A stretch of DNA of 22,686 bases from Dehalococcoidia bacterium. Lineage in GTDB: Bacteria > Chloroflexota > Dehalococcoidia > SZUA-161. The notes under the pieces are model-generated. The model did no database searches, was not told the origin of the DNA, and saw only the letters and a program-made list of their open reading frames with translations. Where the stretch lies: contig SOKG01000118.1 in NCBI GenBank assembly GCA_004376205.1, forward strand, positions 1-22,686. The letters run 5' to 3'. Positions 22,598 through 22,686 of the stretch are shown here, in pieces. Numbering within the stretch: the first letter of the stretch is position 1; each line of letters opens with the position of its first letter. Made by a program: the position numbers and the translations under genes.

Positions 22598-22686
22598 ATG
22601 CAAGGGTCAACAGAACAAGTACCGCGCTATTGGCGAAAGCGAATCCTAATATCGCTCTGGATAAGCTACGCCATGTTCTATGTGGG
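22598..22686 (+). CDS. MFS transporter, N-terminal fragment (OPA/GlpT-like)
   Basis: From ATG 22598 the frame stays open to the end of the window (29 codons). The start of the protein reads QVPRYWRKRILISLW followed by ISYAMFYVG: a basic cytoplasmic lead and the first membrane helix. RYWRxRIxIS...YAxFY is the usual start of organophosphate:phosphate antiporters such as GlpT and UhpT. The ribosome site is poor (AATAGGA). The gene is 29 bp after the nucleotidyltransferase and probably in the same operon. Import of an organophosphate or phosphonate would fit a CDP-activation pathway, but only the first helix is visible. Confidence 0.6.
   Translation, partial: MQGSTEQVPRYWRKRILISLWISYAMFYV

Noticed and set aside
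1..22686. CRISPR arrays, tRNA or rRNA genes, insertion sequences
   Set aside because: No evenly spaced repeats, cloverleaf sequence, rRNA segments, transposase or terminal inverted repeats were seen. The only large repeat is the synthase-block duplication.

Overview
The window reads as a stretch of chromosome from an anaerobic bacterium. Pointers are a giant HgdC-type (2-hydroxyacyl-CoA dehydratase) activase, good Shine-Dalgarno sites and sigma70-like promoters of the TTGACA-N17-TATAAT type. The mix of activase, FabI-like reductase and CrtI-like desaturases would fit a Chloroflexota/Dehalococcoidia or Desulfobacterota lineage, but no marker gene settles this.

Region 1 (1-247) is the 3' end of a GH1 glycosidase on the + strand, convergent with what follows. 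Region 2 (318-12890, all on the - strand) is a nearly self-sufficient type II fatty-acid/polyketide-like assembly line. In transcription order it encodes a small protein with repeated [Y/F]VPD motifs, an OleA-like KASIII, a KASII, an acyl carrier protein, a second KASIII-KASII pair, two CrtI-like FAD desaturase/saturases, a FabG ketoreductase, a FabZ dehydratase, a FabI-like enoyl reductase, an Sfp-type phosphopantetheinyl transferase and a FabD malonyl transacylase. An ACP, the enzyme that activates it, the malonyl loader, two kinds of condensing enzyme and a full reductive cycle sit beside two polyene-type oxidoreductases. This suggests a dedicated pathway for an unusual, probably multiply unsaturated or head-to-head-condensed, lipid chain.

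The second KASIII-KASII pair arose by tandem duplication. Between and around the copies I can see decayed pieces: the 3' end of an ACP gene (6811-6875), the 3' end of the [Y/F]VPD gene (9255-9385), a duplicated promoter (9389-9417) and a decayed start of a desaturase gene (about 9500-9578). The ancestral unit was therefore promoter-VPD gene-KASIII-KASII-ACP-hairpin-desaturase, and each copy has since lost different parts. A 255-bp tract in the two KASIII genes is still identical.

Region 3 (13083-18047, - strand) holds a class II aldolase-family protein and a 1413-residue double-headed activase, probably transcribed from an extended -10 promoter near 18200. Region 4 (18315-20354) has a TIGR00027/LCM-type methyltransferase (-), a CDP-alcohol phosphatidyltransferase (+) and a small membrane protein (-).

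Region 5 (20711-22686, + strand) starts at a perfect consensus promoter only 11 nt from an ATG, so the mRNA is probably leaderless; a 17-bp palindrome covers its -10 box. The first protein fuses a classical C2H2 zinc finger to a nucleotidyltransferase of the LicC/PntC type whose signature loop is degenerate. Next come a canonical paralogue without the finger and the first codons of an MFS/OPA-type transporter. With the CDP-alcohol phosphatidyltransferase nearby, this region looks like CDP-activated headgroup chemistry, with the zinc-finger protein as a possible regulator.
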